From: DUZB01 sp964407525
GTDB taxonomy: Bacteria; Desulfobacterota; DSM-4660; Desulfatiglandales; Desulfatiglandaceae
Direction: 5' to 3'
Assembly (NCBI GenBank): GCA_964407525.1
Contig: CAYOWC010000160.1
Span: 1 to 10,850, forward strand
DNA: 10,850 nt
The translations under genes and the position numbers were made by a program. Under the pieces are notes generated by a model, which had not been told where the DNA came from, ran no database searches, and saw only the letters and a list, made by a program, of their open reading frames with translations. Numbering within the stretch: the stretch's first letter is position 1; each line of letters begins with the position of its first letter. Below are positions 1 through 6,180 of the stretch, one piece after another.

Positions 1-48
1 CCGGAGTCTCGCATGCTCGCTTACCCGGAGTCTCGCATGCTCGCTTAC
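1..48. repeat. 24-bp tandem direct repeat, two copies
   Basis: Positions 1-24 and 25-48 are identical. Each unit contains the palindrome GCATGC. The array may continue beyond the window edge. The adjoining bases at about 49-72 (a CCGCC...TTCACGGG block) resemble intergenic hairpin repeats with a CCTTCGCGG core seen in many bacteria, but that is only a visual resemblance. The repeat lies downstream of the ferredoxin stop codon, so it may be part of the 3' end region of the leftward operon. No function is claimed. Confidence 0.8.
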
Positions 49-78
49 CTGGACCGCCGCCTTCACGGGATGGTTTCC

Positions 79-264
79 TCAAATCTCCGTCACAGTAATC
101 GCATTTTCTTCACAGACCTCAATGCAACTTTCACAGCCAAGGCATTCCTCCGCATTGACCGGCACGGATTTCTCGTCTTGAATCTCATAGACGTCTACTG
201 GACAAATTTCCACGCACTCACCACAACCAATACATTTTTCTACATCAACTTGAACATCGTACAT
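79..264 (-). CDS. 2[4Fe-4S] ferredoxin, small bacterial type
   Basis: This 61-residue protein is almost entirely two ferredoxin motifs: CIGCGECVEICP near the N-terminus and CLGCESCIEVC in the second half. Each gives the CxxCxxCxxxC ligand pattern, so two [4Fe-4S] clusters are expected. It would be a soluble, acidic, low-potential electron carrier. The start is firm: a perfect AGGAGG sits at 275-280, about ten bases before the ATG. It is the last gene of the leftward ORP-like cluster, about 180 bp after the small Gly-rich gene, with a repeat element in the gap, so it may be read through or have its own promoter. By inference it could supply electrons to the Fe-S ATPases of the cluster; the partner is not shown by the sequence. 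Confidence 0.93.
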   Translation of the reverse strand: MYDVQVDVEKCIGCGECVEICPVDVYEIQDEKSVPVNAEECLGCESCIEVCEENAITVTEI

Positions 265-317
265 GACTTGTTAACCTCCTTTTTGATAAAGTAATTACAA
301 ATATTTTGATAAATTCG

Positions 318-406
318 TACTTAAAAGATGCAATTAGCGGTCAGCCTTTAGCTATTACCAATGCAAATAATTTAAATCACTAAGCTAACGGCGGCTTTAA
401 CGTTGT
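318..406. repeat. Short MITE-like repeat, related to the element at 8813-8988
   Basis: The left end at 318-338 (TACTTAAAAG then ATGCAATTAGC) closely matches the reverse complement of the right terminus of the element at 8813-8988. The match continues into a CTTTAGCTATTA block. The right part at 381-390 (TAAGCTAACG) also occurs at the right end of the larger element, and the bases that follow look like a shortened terminus. The copy is about half the size of the one at 8813. I see no clear target duplication. It fills much of the gap between the ferredoxin gene and the small Gly-rich gene. The right boundary is approximate. Confidence 0.55.
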
Positions 407-411
407 ATAAC

Positions 412-668
412 ATCTCTGAAGCACTTACCCGGAAAACAGATTCTACTCCCGGGTCATAGCCGCTCCGCACTTAGGGCATTGCTGATCGTAACAGGGTGTC
501 CTCAATTGATGGACTGCTCTTTCACCACAACTGGGGCAAACACAATACCCTCCAGGGCCTGCCGCAACACCACCTCCTCGGCCACGCCCTCCTTGTCGAC
601 CACCTCCCTGACCATCTCCTGTTCCAGCCCCTTGACCTCTTGGTCCTGTTCCGTCTCCTCTTGGCATT
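412..668. repeat. 257-bp direct duplication, copy 1
   Basis: This segment matches 4560-4816 in the same orientation at a constant offset of 4,148 bp. By eye there are three mismatches in 257 bp: one after the stop codon, one silent in the penultimate codon, and one that changes residue 18 of the encoded protein. Similarity stops one base before the start codon, so the two copies have different ribosome binding sites and upstream DNA. About 30 bp beyond the stop codon are included. Confidence 0.9.
443..667 (-). CDS. Small Gly-rich zinc-ribbon-like protein (DUF5320-type), copy 1
   Basis: This 74-residue protein starts with MPRGDGTGPRGQGAGTG, the N-terminal signature of small DUF5320-type proteins common in anaerobes. 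A Gly/Gln/Arg-rich stretch follows (about residues 18-40). The C-terminal Cys-rich end carries CPSC (44-47), Cys59 and CPKC (64-67), plus Cys42, arranged like a zinc ribbon or an Fe-S site. A longer frame reaches 721, but the ATG at 667 is preceded by AAGGAGG and matches the family start, so I chose it. It differs from the gene at 4591 only at residue 18 (Asp here, Gly there). It follows the second MinD-type ATPase by about 50 bp. No biochemical function is established from sequence; metal binding is inferred from the Cys pairs. Confidence 0.85.
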   Translation of the reverse strand: MPRGDGTGPRGQGAGTGDGQGGGRQGGRGRGGGVAAGPGGYCVCPSCGERAVHQLRTPCYDQQCPKCGAAMTRE

Positions 669-717
669 GTCTGTTCCTCCTTTTTATTCGGGGTTAACGT
701 CGAAAAACTTTCTTGGA

Positions 718-1584
718 TCAATTTTCAAAACTTTTTGACAGGTCCTCCCATATGGCTTTAACAGCTAGTGAACCTTCCCCCTGTTCGTCAAATTCAACAA
801 TGGTCTTTCCCTGCACCATGGCATGGGTAAAGGCAGGATCAAAGGGAACGCGCCCCAAGACCTTGATGTTCTTCTCTTTCGCAAAGGCCTCGATGTCCTC
901 TCCCATCCGGGGATTGATATCAAATTTGTTGACGCAAAGCATGGCGGGCACCTTGAAAAATGCCGCCAGCTCCGACACCCTTTCCATATCATGTTTGCCC
1001 GAAACCGTGGGTTCAGCCACAATCAAAACGGCCGATGCCCCGCCAAGAGAAGCGATTACCGGGCATCCCACACCGGGAGGGCCATCTGTAAGCAGTAAAT
1101 CCAGATTCTTTTCTTCGGCCAGTTTCATCCCTTCCCGGCGAATCAGAGACACCAGCTTTCCTGAATTTTCCTCGGCAATGCCCAGCCTGGCATGGGCCAT
1201 GGGGCCGAAACGCGTATCGGAAATATACCACTCGCCGCAGGTGTTGATTGGAAACGCTATGGCCTTTTCAGGGCAGAAATAATAACAGACGCCGCAGCCC
1301 TCGCAGTCCATTTCGTCTACCACAAAATCCTCGCTAATGGCATCCCATCGGCACAGATCCCGGCACTGGCCACAGAGGGTACATTTATCCGGATCAATTT
1401 TCGCCGTGTGTCCGGAATCAAAATCATGGCGTTCCTTGACCGTGGGGGCCATGATCAGGTGAAGATCCGCCGCATCTACATCCGCATCGCAAAGCACCTT
1501 GTTTTTGGCAAGGGAAGCAAAGGCCGAAATAATACTGGTCTTTCCCGTTCCTCCCTTGCCGCTTATAACGACTATCTCTTTCAT
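718..1584 (-). CDS. MinD-family ATPase with inserted 2[4Fe-4S] ferredoxin domain (DVU2103/2104-like)
   Basis: This 288-residue SIMIBI-class ATPase has a deviant Walker A (GKGGTGKTS, residues 9-17, signature Lys10) and a Walker B-like TDGPPG around Asp167. A ferredoxin-like insert lies between them, with Cys68, 71, 74, 78 and Cys94, 97, 100, 104. Such proteins are expected to dimerise around ATP and hold or pass on Fe-S clusters. In Desulfovibrio the related pair DVU2103/DVU2104 belongs to the ORP complex. The start ATG overlaps the stop of the upstream paralogue by four bases (ATGA), with AAGGAGC before it, so the two are translationally coupled and probably made in equal amounts. The length is normal and I see no lesion. 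The substrate or client protein cannot be read from sequence. Confidence 0.93.
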   Translation of the reverse strand: MKEIVVISGKGGTGKTSIISAFASLAKNKVLCDADVDAADLHLIMAPTVKERHDFDSGHTAKIDPDKCTLCGQCRDLCRWDAISEDFVVDEMDCEGCGVCYYFCPEKAIAFPINTCGEWYISDTRFGPMAHARLGIAEENSGKLVSLIRREGMKLAEEKNLDLLLTDGPPGVGCPVIASLGGASAVLIVAEPTVSGKHDMERVSELAAFFKVPAMLCVNKFDINPRMGEDIEAFAKEKNIKVLGRVPFDPAFTHAMVQGKTIVEFDEQGEGSLAVKAIWEDLSKSFEN

Positions 1585-2435
1585 GAAACGCTCCTTTTTT
1601 CCCCTGCGATTTGCTCAATATCCTGGTACAGGTTGATGAATTTTTCCTTCCATTCGGGCAACACATCAACGACCATATCTCCCCGCGAGTAGGCTTCGGC
1701 AATTCGCCTGTCAAAGGGAATCTCCATCAAAACCGGTATATTTTCCGCTCTGGCATAGGCCGTGACACGGTCATAGCCCATATCCGATCGGTTGATGACC
1801 AATCCACAGGGAATGCCGAGGATTCGGACGGCCCCTATTGCCAATTTCAAATCATGGAGACCGAAGGGTGTCGGTTCCGTAACCAGTAAAACAAAATCCG
1901 CACCTTTCATGGATGCAATCACAGGACATGAGGTCCCTGGAGGGGCGTCGATAATGGTCAGGACGTCGGAACGTGTGTATTGCCGCACGCTCTTAATCAG
2001 CGGCGGCGACATGGCTTCGCCCACTCTCAGTTTTCCATGGACAAATTCCAACCCATTTCGATGTCCTCTTTCGATGCGACCCAACTCCCGGGTGGTCTCG
2101 GTGATGGCCTTTTCGGGACAGACCTGCATGCAGCCGCCACAGCTGTGGCACATTTCAACAAAGGGCAGCACGGTCTCCCCAATCACCACAATAGCCCTGA
2201 ACTGACAGATTTCTCCACATTTCCCGCAAAGGCTGCATTTTTCCATGTCCACCTCCGGCACCGGGGTGGTGATGGTGAGAGTCTCTTCCATACGGGGCTG
2301 GATAAAGAGATGGGCATTGGGTTCTTCCACGTCGCAGTCCAGAAGCTGAACTTCGAAATCGAGGGAAACGGCTAGATTAGTGGCTACCGTGGTCTTTCCC
2401 GTTCCTCCCTTGCCACTGGCTATACTGATAATCAT
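1581..2435 (-). CDS. MinD-family ATPase with inserted 2[4Fe-4S] ferredoxin domain, paralogue 2 (DVU2103/2104-like)
   Basis: This 284-residue protein has the same architecture as its downstream neighbour but is clearly diverged from it. It has a deviant Walker A (GKGGTGKTT, residues 8-16), ferredoxin ligands Cys67, 70, 73, 77 and Cys96, 99, 102, 106, and a Walker B-like IIDAPPG with Asp163. An SPPLIKSVR block just before Walker B, common in this family, is present here and not recognisable in the partner. AAGGAG precedes the start ATG, and a strong hairpin (2447-2475) directly abuts that site. The next gene starts inside its stop codon, so the two ATPases are likely partners, perhaps a heterodimer. 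I infer an Fe-S-dependent ATPase of an ORP-like complex; the client is unknown. Confidence 0.93.
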   Translation of the reverse strand: MIISIASGKGGTGKTTVATNLAVSLDFEVQLLDCDVEEPNAHLFIQPRMEETLTITTPVPEVDMEKCSLCGKCGEICQFRAIVVIGETVLPFVEMCHSCGGCMQVCPEKAITETTRELGRIERGHRNGLEFVHGKLRVGEAMSPPLIKSVRQYTRSDVLTIIDAPPGTSCPVIASMKGADFVLLVTEPTPFGLHDLKLAIGAVRILGIPCGLVINRSDMGYDRVTAYARAENIPVLMEIPFDRRIAEAYSRGDMVVDVLPEWKEKFINLYQDIEQIAGEKRSVS

Positions 2436-2446
2436 TATGTTCTCCT

Positions 2447-2480
2447 TTAGCTGTCAGCGAATCGCTAACAGCTAATTGCT
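2447..2480 (-). repeat. Near-perfect hairpin abutting a ribosome binding site; repeat-family remnant
   Basis: TTAGCTGTCAGCGA at 2447-2460 and TCGCTAACAGCTAA at 2462-2475 are inverted repeats matching at 13 of 14 positions, separated by one base. In the leftward transcript the hairpin ends within the first bases of the AAGGAG site of the ATPase gene at 2435. The block GCTAACAGCTAATTGC (2465-2480) resembles the right end of the element at 8813-8988. The stem may be a transcript processing or stability site between the Mrp-type gene and the ATPase pair, or simply a repeat remnant. Confidence 0.7.
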
Positions 2481-2505
2481 TTTGTTCTGCCTAATCATAT
2501 CATCA

Positions 2506-3738
2506 TTAATGATCACAACGATTCTCACCCGAAACCAGGGCATTGGAGAGATACTGATTTGCCAGCGACTCAGGAGAATCCATGGGCGCGCCCATGATCA
2601 CCTCGATGCCATTGCCGCGCAAAAGCTGCTGAGCGTTTTCGCCCATTCCGCCCACAATGACCACATTTGCGCCCTGCTCGTGAAGCCATTGCGGTAACAC
2701 CCCCGGTTCATGGGCCGGCGGATCACGCATTTCCGTTTTGACGATTTTTCCATTCTGGATTTCAATGAACGCGAATTGCTCGCAATGACCGAAATGGGAG
2801 CTCAATTTTCCTTCGGATACGGGAACCACCAGCATTTTTAAATTTTTAGGGCCTTTATCAATGATAGGAAACTCTGACCGGGTTTTTGGAACAGTCTTTG
2901 CCCGATTCTGGGTCAACTGAACGATTTCATCCACCATTTTATTGAATTCTTGTGCAATGGGGAGTTTGTCGTCATCTAGGAGCCCCATATTTCCGACATC
3001 ACCGTTCATGACAACCTGAGGTTCCAAGGGAAGTGTTCCCAGAAACCTGAGGCCCTCTTTCTTTGCGGTCATCATCCCGCCCCGGGTCTTGAACAGATCA
3101 ATGGTTTTCCCGCAGTGAGGACAAGTGAGCCCACTCATATTTTCAACCAGACCCAAAATTTCCATATTGACCTGGCGGCAGAAATTGATGGATTTTCGCA
3201 CATCCGCCAGCGATACTTCCTGGGGAGTGGTCACAATCAGAGCCAGGGCGTCGGGAATGGTCTGGGCCACGGTCAGGGGCTCATCCCCGGTACCCGGCGG
3301 CGAATCGATAATCATGTAATCCAGATCATTCCATTCCATATCGGATATGAACTGCCTGATCACCCCGATTTTGAGCGGTCCCCGCCAGATAGTGGCGGCA
3401 TCCTTATTCTCCCCCAGAAGGGATTCAATGGAAATCACCTCCATATTGGGAAGGTAACTGACAGGGCGCGCCTTTTTGTTGCCCGTGCCCTGTCCAATAT
3501 TTCCCTTGAGGCCCAACATGCGGGGAATGCTGGGTCCGTGAAGATCCACATCCATGAGTCCCACCTTATATCCTCGCTTTGCCAGCGCCACGGACAGGTA
3601 AGCCGCGACACTGCTTTTTCCAACGCCTCCCTTGCCACTCATCACAAGGATTTTATGTTTGATTCGAAGCAGGCTTTCCTTAATTTCAATATCCTGCTTC
3701 TGATGCTGATCCTTTTGGCCTAATTTTCCCTCTTCCAT
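2506..3738 (-). CDS. Mrp/NBP35-type ATPase fused to C-terminal NifX/NifB-like (DIMC) domain, MrpORP (DVU2109-like)
   Basis: This 410-residue protein has two parts. Residues about 28-275 are an Mrp/NBP35 ATPase: deviant Walker A SGKGGVGKSS (34-43), the MDVDLHGPS motif (62-70), IIDSPPGTGDE (143-153), and the cluster-binding CPHC (206-209) used by dimers to hold a bridging [4Fe-4S] cluster. Residues about 300-400 are a dinitrogenase iron-molybdenum cofactor (DIMC) domain, with the LSSHFGHCEQFAFIEI signature. The same fusion is known as MrpORP (DVU2109) in Desulfovibrio, where it is part of the ORP complex. The start is supported by GGAGG about 11 bases upstream. The hydrophilic first 28 residues precede the fold. 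It likely carries or transfers metal clusters at the expense of ATP; the in vivo client is not visible here. Confidence 0.94.
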   Translation of the reverse strand: MEEGKLGQKDQHQKQDIEIKESLLRIKHKILVMSGKGGVGKSSVAAYLSVALAKRGYKVGLMDVDLHGPSIPRMLGLKGNIGQGTGNKKARPVSYLPNMEVISIESLLGENKDAATIWRGPLKIGVIRQFISDMEWNDLDYMIIDSPPGTGDEPLTVAQTIPDALALIVTTPQEVSLADVRKSINFCRQVNMEILGLVENMSGLTCPHCGKTIDLFKTRGGMMTAKKEGLRFLGTLPLEPQVVMNGDVGNMGLLDDDKLPIAQEFNKMVDEIVQLTQNRAKTVPKTRSEFPIIDKGPKNLKMLVVPVSEGKLSSHFGHCEQFAFIEIQNGKIVKTEMRDPPAHEPGVLPQWLHEQGANVVIVGGMGENAQQLLRGNGIEVIMGAPMDSPESLANQYLSNALVSGENRCDH

Positions 3739-3818
3739 AAGTTGCTACCCTCCACGGGTTTCGTTTTTCGTTATTCGTACGTCCTTCTTTGTTCGCACAA
3801 TCCAGCGTGGGAATACGC

Positions 3819-4418
3819 TCACGCTTCACTCTTCATCAATTTCGATTCAATGGATTTAATCTGCTCCTGCAGTTGCTGTACCTGATCTTTCAACCGGCTC
3901 ACCTCTTCGCCATCGGACGTTGAACTGCTTGAAGACGGCACCGCCGCCCGCATGCCGCGACCACAGCCCCCCATGCCACGGCCGCCGCCGCCCATACCGC
4001 GACCGCCACCAGCCACACCAATACCGCCGCTCACGCCGCCGCCAGTTTCAGCACCGCCCATACCATAGTGATCGACCACATTGGGCGTACTGGTGGACTG
4101 CAAATCTCCCCTCTTGTACCTCTCAATGGCTTCTCCGACGGTTCCATTTTGTCCTACAAAAACCGCCACCCCCGCCGCCTCAAGCGTCTTTACCGCATTG
4201 GGGCCCACATTCCCCGTAAGGATGACTTTAGCGGCTTTGGAGGCCACAAACTGAGCTGCCTGAATGCCGGCACCGCCGCCGAGGGCGATGCTTTCATTAT
4301 CAAAAGCCTCAAAATCCATATTCTCCGTATCCGCCACCACAAAATAGGCGCATCGGCCAAAGCGTGGATCAATTTGTGAATCCAGGTTATTGCCACTACT
4401 GCTGACTGCAATTTTCAT
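3819..4418 (-). CDS. ORP-like NifX/NifB-family cofactor-binding protein with Gly/Met-rich tail and coiled coil
   Basis: Residues 1 to about 108 form a DIMC (Nitro_FeMo-Co type) domain: it opens MKIAVSSSG, has the DPRFGRCAYFVV block at about 17-28, and contains GGGAGIQAAQFVA, typical of NifX/NafY/ORP relatives. ORP itself (DVU2108) binds a Mo-Cu-S cluster in this fold. The protein then departs from a plain ORP: a Gly-rich segment with three GRGM repeats and a single Cys, a Ser-rich linker, and a 30-residue C-terminal segment with a heptad look (RLKDQVQQLQEQIKSIESKL), probably a coiled coil. No nitrogenase genes are present, so a role in FeMo-co assembly is not supported. AAGGAG precedes the ATG. 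It lies upstream of the MrpORP fusion in the same direction. Confidence 0.9.
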   Translation of the reverse strand: MKIAVSSSGNNLDSQIDPRFGRCAYFVVADTENMDFEAFDNESIALGGGAGIQAAQFVASKAAKVILTGNVGPNAVKTLEAAGVAVFVGQNGTVGEAIERYKRGDLQSTSTPNVVDHYGMGGAETGGGVSGGIGVAGGGRGMGGGGRGMGGCGRGMRAAVPSSSSSTSDGEEVSRLKDQVQQLQEQIKSIESKLMKSEA

Positions 4419-4559
4419 GTCTTTTTCTCCTTATTTTTTTACATTTTCGATCGCCGCATCCCGGCATTCGAAATTTATTTTGACAAATCAAATAAGCCTC
4501 GATCACCTCGTCAACGCGGCCCGCTACTAATTACAGAAATTTGTTGAATTCGTATTAAG

Positions 4560-4816
4560 ATCTCTGAAGCACTTACCCGGAAAATAGATTCTACTCTCGG
4601 GTCATAGCCGCTCCGCACTTAGGGCATTGCTGATCGTAACAGGGTGTCCTCAATTGATGGACTGCTCTTTCACCACAACTGGGGCAAACACAATACCCTC
4701 CAGGGCCTGCCGCAACACCACCTCCTCGGCCACGCCCTCCTTGTCGACCACCTCCCTGACCACCTCCTGTTCCAGCCCCTTGACCTCTTGGTCCTGTTCC
4801 GTCTCCTCTTGGCATT
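4560..4816. repeat. 257-bp direct duplication, copy 2
   Basis: This is the partner of 412-668, same orientation, three mismatches. It contains the whole small Gly-rich gene and about 30 bp past its stop codon. Together the two copies bracket the four large genes of the ORP-like cluster. Confidence 0.9.
4591..4815 (-). CDS. Small Gly-rich zinc-ribbon-like protein (DUF5320-type), copy 2
   Basis: This 74-residue protein is identical to the product at 443-667 except Gly instead of Asp at residue 18. The longer in-frame start at 4833 is unlikely, because the ATG at 4815 follows AAGGAGA at good spacing and gives the family-typical MPRGDGTGP start. It is the first gene after the sigma-54 promoter at 4907-4921, so it heads the ORP-like operon, with a leader of about 80 bases. 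The CPSC and CPKC pairs suggest a bound zinc or Fe-S centre. A 172-bp gap separates it from the ORP-like gene. Function is unknown; its position at the head and near the tail of the cluster suggests a role tied to the complex. Confidence 0.87.
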   Translation of the reverse strand: MPRGDGTGPRGQGAGTGGGQGGGRQGGRGRGGGVAAGPGGYCVCPSCGERAVHQLRTPCYDQQCPKCGAAMTRE

Positions 4817-4906
4817 TTTCTATCTCCTTTCAATTTTCCGTTTCATTTTAAATAGTTAAAAACATCTCAAATCACTATGTTGTTCTCTTCTGTCAAAGAA
4901 ACGATT

Positions 4907-4921
4907 GCATAAAATGTGCCA
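4907..4921 (-). promoter_or_regulatory. Predicted sigma-54 (-24/-12) promoter of the ORP-like operon
   Basis: The minus strand reads TGGCACATTTTATGC followed by A. It has the full -24 element TGGCAC and a -12 GC at exactly the required spacing (consensus TGGCACG-N4-TTGCW). The start site would lie near 4896, about 80 bases before the first start codon. The ORP operons of Desulfovibrio are known to depend on sigma-54, which supports the call. Confidence 0.8.
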
Positions 4922-5094
4922 TAAAATTCAAACCCGTCTAAACAACAAAAAATAAGTTCGTTAGCTTTAATGTTTTGTAAGGATCATTCGACCATGAAAC
5001 CGGTTTTAGAAAAATTGCGAAATCTTCTTTCTCAAAACTTCGAAACATAACAGAAAAACCCAGATTTTTTTTTGAGTAGACAACTGCATTCGAG

Positions 5095-6180
5095 CTATGC
5101 CTCCGAACTATTCTTAGGCAAAATGACACTGAACGTCGACCCCTTACCCCGCTCGCTTTCCACAAGGACGTGCCCGCTATGGCCCTCAACAATGGCCTTT
5201 ACCGAAGCCAATCCCAAACCGAAACCCTCTTTTTTTCCTGCACCTCTTCCGCGATGAAAGCTATCAAAGATATAGGGTAGTTCATCGTGCTCTATCCCCA
5301 CCCCTTCATCTTTCATTTTGACCACAACTTCTTCACCAGTTTCCTGGGTGGTTATGGTAATCGTTCCCTTTGCATTTGAAAATTTGATAGCGTTGTCTAA
5401 AAGATTGGTGAAAACCCTGTGCAACTGGCTGGTATCAGCCATGATTATCGGTAATTCTTCCTCATTTTCAAGCGCTAGAATCATTCCGGAGTCTGATGCC
5501 TTTAGCTGGTAGGAGTCTAAAATCTCCATCAGTTCTTTGTCTAAAGATGTGGCACTGAAGTTTAATTTTAACCTTCCTGTCTGCAACCTGGAAAACTCCA
5601 GGAACTCACTGATCAAAGATTCAAGTTTGCCTGATTCTTTCTTGATAACACCTAGATATTTCTCTTTTTTTTCTTCATTAATCTCTTTTGATTTCCTCAA
5701 AAGTCGAAGAACAAACCCTCCGATAATGGTGAGGGAAGACTTCATATCATGGGCAAACATCGAAACAAGACTGTCTTTCTCTCGTTCTAAACGTTTCAAA
5801 CGCGATATATCATGAAAGGACTCAACACCCCCGATAAGGGAGCCAGTATCGTCAAACAACCCTGCCGAATTTATCCTGACCGGAATCGTTTCCCCCCATT
5901 TATTAACGATTGTCGTTTCAATAAGGGCTACGGGTTTATGCCCGTTCAGGACTGTTTTTAAAGGGCAATTGGCAATGCACATGCCGCCTTGAAGGATTTC
6001 ACCGCAATAATTCCCCAGGGCCTCCTTTTTGGAATATCCGGTTATTTTTTCAGCCCAGGGATTAAAGCCGGTAATCTCCAGATCTGCGTTAACCGTAAGA
6101 ACCGCAGTCGGAAGGCTATCGATGATAAATCTATAGAAAGCAATGTTATGGAAGTCTTTATCCGCAGCTTTAGAGCCCAT
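5095..6180 (-). CDS. Soluble PAS-domain sensor histidine kinase
   Basis: A PAS domain (about residues 15-125) is followed by a HisKA dimerisation segment with the H-box FAHDMKSSLT, N-box NLLDNAIKFS, G1-type DEGVGIEHDE, G2-type GFGLGLASVKAIVEG and a standard HATPase end. There is no signal peptide or membrane segment, so it senses inside the cell. The PAS domain holds a Cys cluster (YCGEILQGGMCIANCP), as in some redox- or metal-linked PAS sensors. Two starts are possible: ATG at 6180 (361 residues, used here) or GTG at 6201 (368 residues). Both overlap the end of the CBS gene, so translation is coupled and the kinase shares its sigma-54 promoter. No response regulator is adjacent. Confidence 0.92.
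   Translation of the reverse strand: MGSKAADKDFHNIAFYRFIIDSLPTAVLTVNADLEITGFNPWAEKITGYSKKEALGNYCGEILQGGMCIANCPLKTVLNGHKPVALIETTIVNKWGETIPVRINSAGLFDDTGSLIGGVESFHDISRLKRLEREKDSLVSMFAHDMKSSLTIIGGFVLRLLRKSKEINEEKKEKYLGVIKKESGKLESLISEFLEFSRLQTGRLKLNFSATSLDKELMEILDSYQLKASDSGMILALENEEELPIIMADTSQLHRVFTNLLDNAIKFSNAKGTITITTQETGEEVVVKMKDEGVGIEHDELPYIFDSFHRGRGAGKKEGFGLGLASVKAIVEGHSGHVLVESERGKGSTFSVILPKNSSEA

Noticed and set aside
1..48. CRISPR array
   Set aside because: The two 24-bp units are directly adjacent without spacers, and no cas gene is present.
713..1282. Long plus-strand open frame opposite the first MinD-type ATPase
   Set aside because: It is the antisense of a well-supported ATPase gene, has no domain of its own, and its composition follows the minus-strand codons.
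2506..4418. Nitrogenase cofactor assembly genes (NifX/NifB) as the function of the DIMC-domain proteins
   Set aside because: The domain is present, but no nifHDKEN-type gene is in the window and the fusion to an Mrp ATPase matches the ORP complex instead.
4816..4833. Start at 4833 for the small Gly-rich protein
   Set aside because: The extra six codons consist of the ribosome binding site of the ATG at 4815, and the other copy supports the MPRGDG start.
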